Origin: JTS-RE37 sp041744575
GTDB taxonomy: Bacteria > Bacteroidota > Bacteroidia > Flavobacteriales > Flavobacteriaceae
DNA: 64,000 nt
Direction: 5' to 3'
NCBI GenBank assembly: GCA_041744575.1
Contig: JBGTKP010000054.1
Span: 124,001 to 188,000, forward strand
Shown here: piece after piece, positions 62,849 to 64,000 of the stretch
How the letters are laid out: each line of letters starts with the position of its first letter
Position numbering within the stretch: the first letter of the stretch is position 1
Made by a program: the position numbers and the translations under genes
Notes under the pieces: model-generated
The model's database searches: none
What the model was told of the DNA's origin: nothing
What the model saw: only the letters and a program-made list of their open reading frames with translations

Positions 62849-63271
62849 ATGACCTTGCCAAGAATGGCCACCCTCCTTTTGGTGGCAATAATCACACTTA
62901 GTTTTACAAATGCCAATATGGATCAGTCGCAGAAGACAATGCAAAAAAACATGGCCTTTCAGGGAGACAGTCTGTTAAGACATGTGGTACTTTTTAAGTT
63001 CAAGGAGGATTCGCCTGCGGAGGCCATTGAGGAAATAAAAAATGCATTTGGTAATTTGCCGGCTAAGATACCGCAAGTCTACGCTTATGAGTGGGGACTC
63101 AACAATAGTCCGGAAGGGCTGAATAAAGACCTTACACATTGTTTTCTGGTGACCTTCAGGAGCGAAGAGGATAGGGCGGTATATCTTCCACATCCCGAGC
63201 ACATGGCCTTTGTCGAACTGCTTAAACCCCATCTGGCCGATGTTCTGGTCGTCGATTACTGGAGCAAATAG
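62849..63271 (+). CDS. Secreted Dabb-domain (stress-responsive barrel) protein
   Basis: 140 residues. After a short signal peptide (MTLPRMATLLLVAIITLSFT) comes a single dimeric alpha-beta barrel domain: LLRHVVLFKFKEDSP at its start, LTHCFLVTFRSEEDRAVY and a final HPEHMAFV helix with VVDYWSK strand (PF07876). Members bind or cyclise small molecules or have unknown roles. A second Met at 62864 is another possible start. It converges with pyrD, 39 bp away. Confidence 0.9.
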   Translation: MTLPRMATLLLVAIITLSFTNANMDQSQKTMQKNMAFQGDSLLRHVVLFKFKEDSPAEAIEEIKNAFGNLPAKIPQVYAYEWGLNNSPEGLNKDLTHCFLVTFRSEEDRAVYLPHPEHMAFVELLKPHLADVLVVDYWSK

Positions 63272-63310
63272 TTTATCCTGGCCCTTTTACTATTATAATT
63301 GACCTAAGCG

Positions 63311-64000
63311 TCAGGCAATCGGAGGTTTCAAATTTTCCTGCTTTAAAATGGCCTTGTTGATCCTGCGAATTAATCCTGGACCTTCATATATAAATCCGGT
63401 CCATAATTGGATCAGATCGGCACCTGCCGCCAGTTTTTCCAAAGCATCGTCCGGAGAGTGGATTCCCCCCACCCCTATGATTGGAAATGCCTTATTGCTC
63501 CTTTCTGCCAAAAATCGAATCACTTCGGTGCTCCGGCTCTTAAGGGGCAAACCGCTTAATCCGCCGCTTTCTTCTGAAAGGCGGGTATTTGTCTGAAGTG
63601 AATCCCTGGAAACCGTGGTGTTGGTGGCAATAACCCCATCCGTTCCGGTAGTTATGATGATCTCGATGATATCCAGCAACTGCTCCTCTGAGAGGTCGGG
63701 AGCTATTTTTAAGAGTATTGGCTTTTCATCTATTTTCCGGGCCGCTGCCAGTAGTTTACCCTCCTTTTTAAGGGCTTCTAGCATTGCTTTCAGAGGTGCT
63801 TTATCCTGAAGTTCCCTAAGTCCCGGCGTATTTGGGGAACTGACATTGATCACAAAATAGTCAACATGGTCATGTAAGGCCCGGAGGCATTTGAGGTAAT
63901 CCAGCAATGCACTGCTGTTTGGGGTGGACTTATTTTTGCCGATATTCCCCCCGATCAGCACCCTGCGTTCTCTTTTAAGATTTTCAGCGGCGAATTGAAC
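63311..64000 (-). CDS. pyrD: Dihydroorotate dehydrogenase (class 2), C-terminal part
   Basis: The gene continues past the right edge; 229 residues of the C-terminal part are visible. FMN-dependent barrel enzyme oxidising dihydroorotate to orotate with quinone. VINVSSPNTPGLRELQ is the class 2 signature with the catalytic serine, NTTVSR is the Asn-Thr-Thr substrate block, and PIIGVGGI with LIQLWTGFIYEGP is the FMN phosphate site. The in-frame sequence remains open from the GTG at 63961 up to base 64000, so that GTG is internal. Confidence 0.95.
   Translation of the reverse strand, partial: VQFAAENLKRERRVLIGGNIGKNKSTPNSSALLDYLKCLRALHDHVDYFVINVSSPNTPGLRELQDKAPLKAMLEALKKEGKLLAAARKIDEKPILLKIAPDLSEEQLLDIIEIIITTGTDGVIATNTTVSRDSLQTNTRLSEESGGLSGLPLKSRSTEVIRFLAERSNKAFPIIGVGGIHSPDDALEKLAAGADLIQLWTGFIYEGPGLIRRINKAILKQENLKPPIA

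Noticed and set aside
1..64000. tRNA, rRNA or riboswitch genes
   Set aside because: I scanned intergenic stretches for cloverleaf ends, rRNA blocks and common riboswitch cores and saw none; a covariance-model search would be needed to exclude them firmly.

Overview
The window looks like a chromosomal segment of a marine-type Flavobacteriia (Bacteroidota). The main signs are three proteins with the type IX secretion (T9SS) type-B C-terminal domain, recurrent Bacteroidota promoter boxes (TAnnTTTG, three of them with an upstream TTG 20-22 bp away), scarce Shine-Dalgarno sequences, and small family proteins typical of this class (DUF5606, TerB-like 133-aa protein, 79-aa acidic protein). No rRNA, tRNA, CRISPR array, prophage or insertion sequence was recognised. 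All starts are read from sequence; nothing was searched in a database.

Layout. 1-5.0 kb: end of a flippase-like membrane protein, then a minus-strand group (GT39-type glycosyltransferase, PAP2 phosphatase, small acidic protein), a MATE exporter and MazG. 5.1-14.1 kb: a plus-strand, mostly tightly spaced run of DUF1080, GlcG/HbpS-like, TolB-like propeller, DUF3500, aldo/keto reductase, TIM-barrel sugar isomerase-like protein, a divergent Nramp-like transporter and a D-aminoacylase-like lipoprotein. 14.2-21.9 kb: a minus-strand run of esterase, cytochrome c, sorbosone-dehydrogenase-like lipoprotein, NIPSNAP, secreted RraA-like protein, enolase-superfamily protein and Gfo/Idh/MocA oxidoreductase. 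22-27 kb: SMP-30 lactonase-like, second DUF1080, SRAP, SGNH hydrolase and GH20 hexosaminidase. Most of the 5-27 kb proteins carry Sec, lipoprotein or twin-arginine-type signals, so this looks like an extracytoplasmic system for carbohydrate or sugar-acid oxidation; which genes act in one pathway is inference.

27-40 kb: an ArsR/AHSA1 pair with an apparent autoregulatory operator, DUF5606, peptide deformylase, RuvX and divergent DapD, then an envelope glycan group (GT9, a GT4-GT2 fusion, its GT2 paralogue, another GT2), TsaC/Sua5, CCA-adding enzyme, heme A synthase, a PRiA4_ORF3-like protein and a nucleoid-associated protein. 40.8-48.6 kb: a protein of unknown function with protein-kinase-like motifs, an ABC transporter pair and three tandem paralogous T9SS-type surface proteins. 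48.7-64 kb: mostly housekeeping genes (UvrB, Hsp20, TerB-like, DUF1456, SucC, LON-domain protein, LysA, IMP dehydrogenase, HMG-CoA lyase-like, LysE, PyrD), interrupted by a perfect 13-copy heptanucleotide repeat upstream of a small secreted protein.

Most worth a second look: the kinase-like protein at 40.8-41.9 kb, the Nramp-like and D-aminoacylase-like proteins that both lack their families' metal ligands and sit next to each other, the secreted sugar-oxidation island, the heptamer repeat, and dyads in the ArsR and guaB promoter/leader regions.
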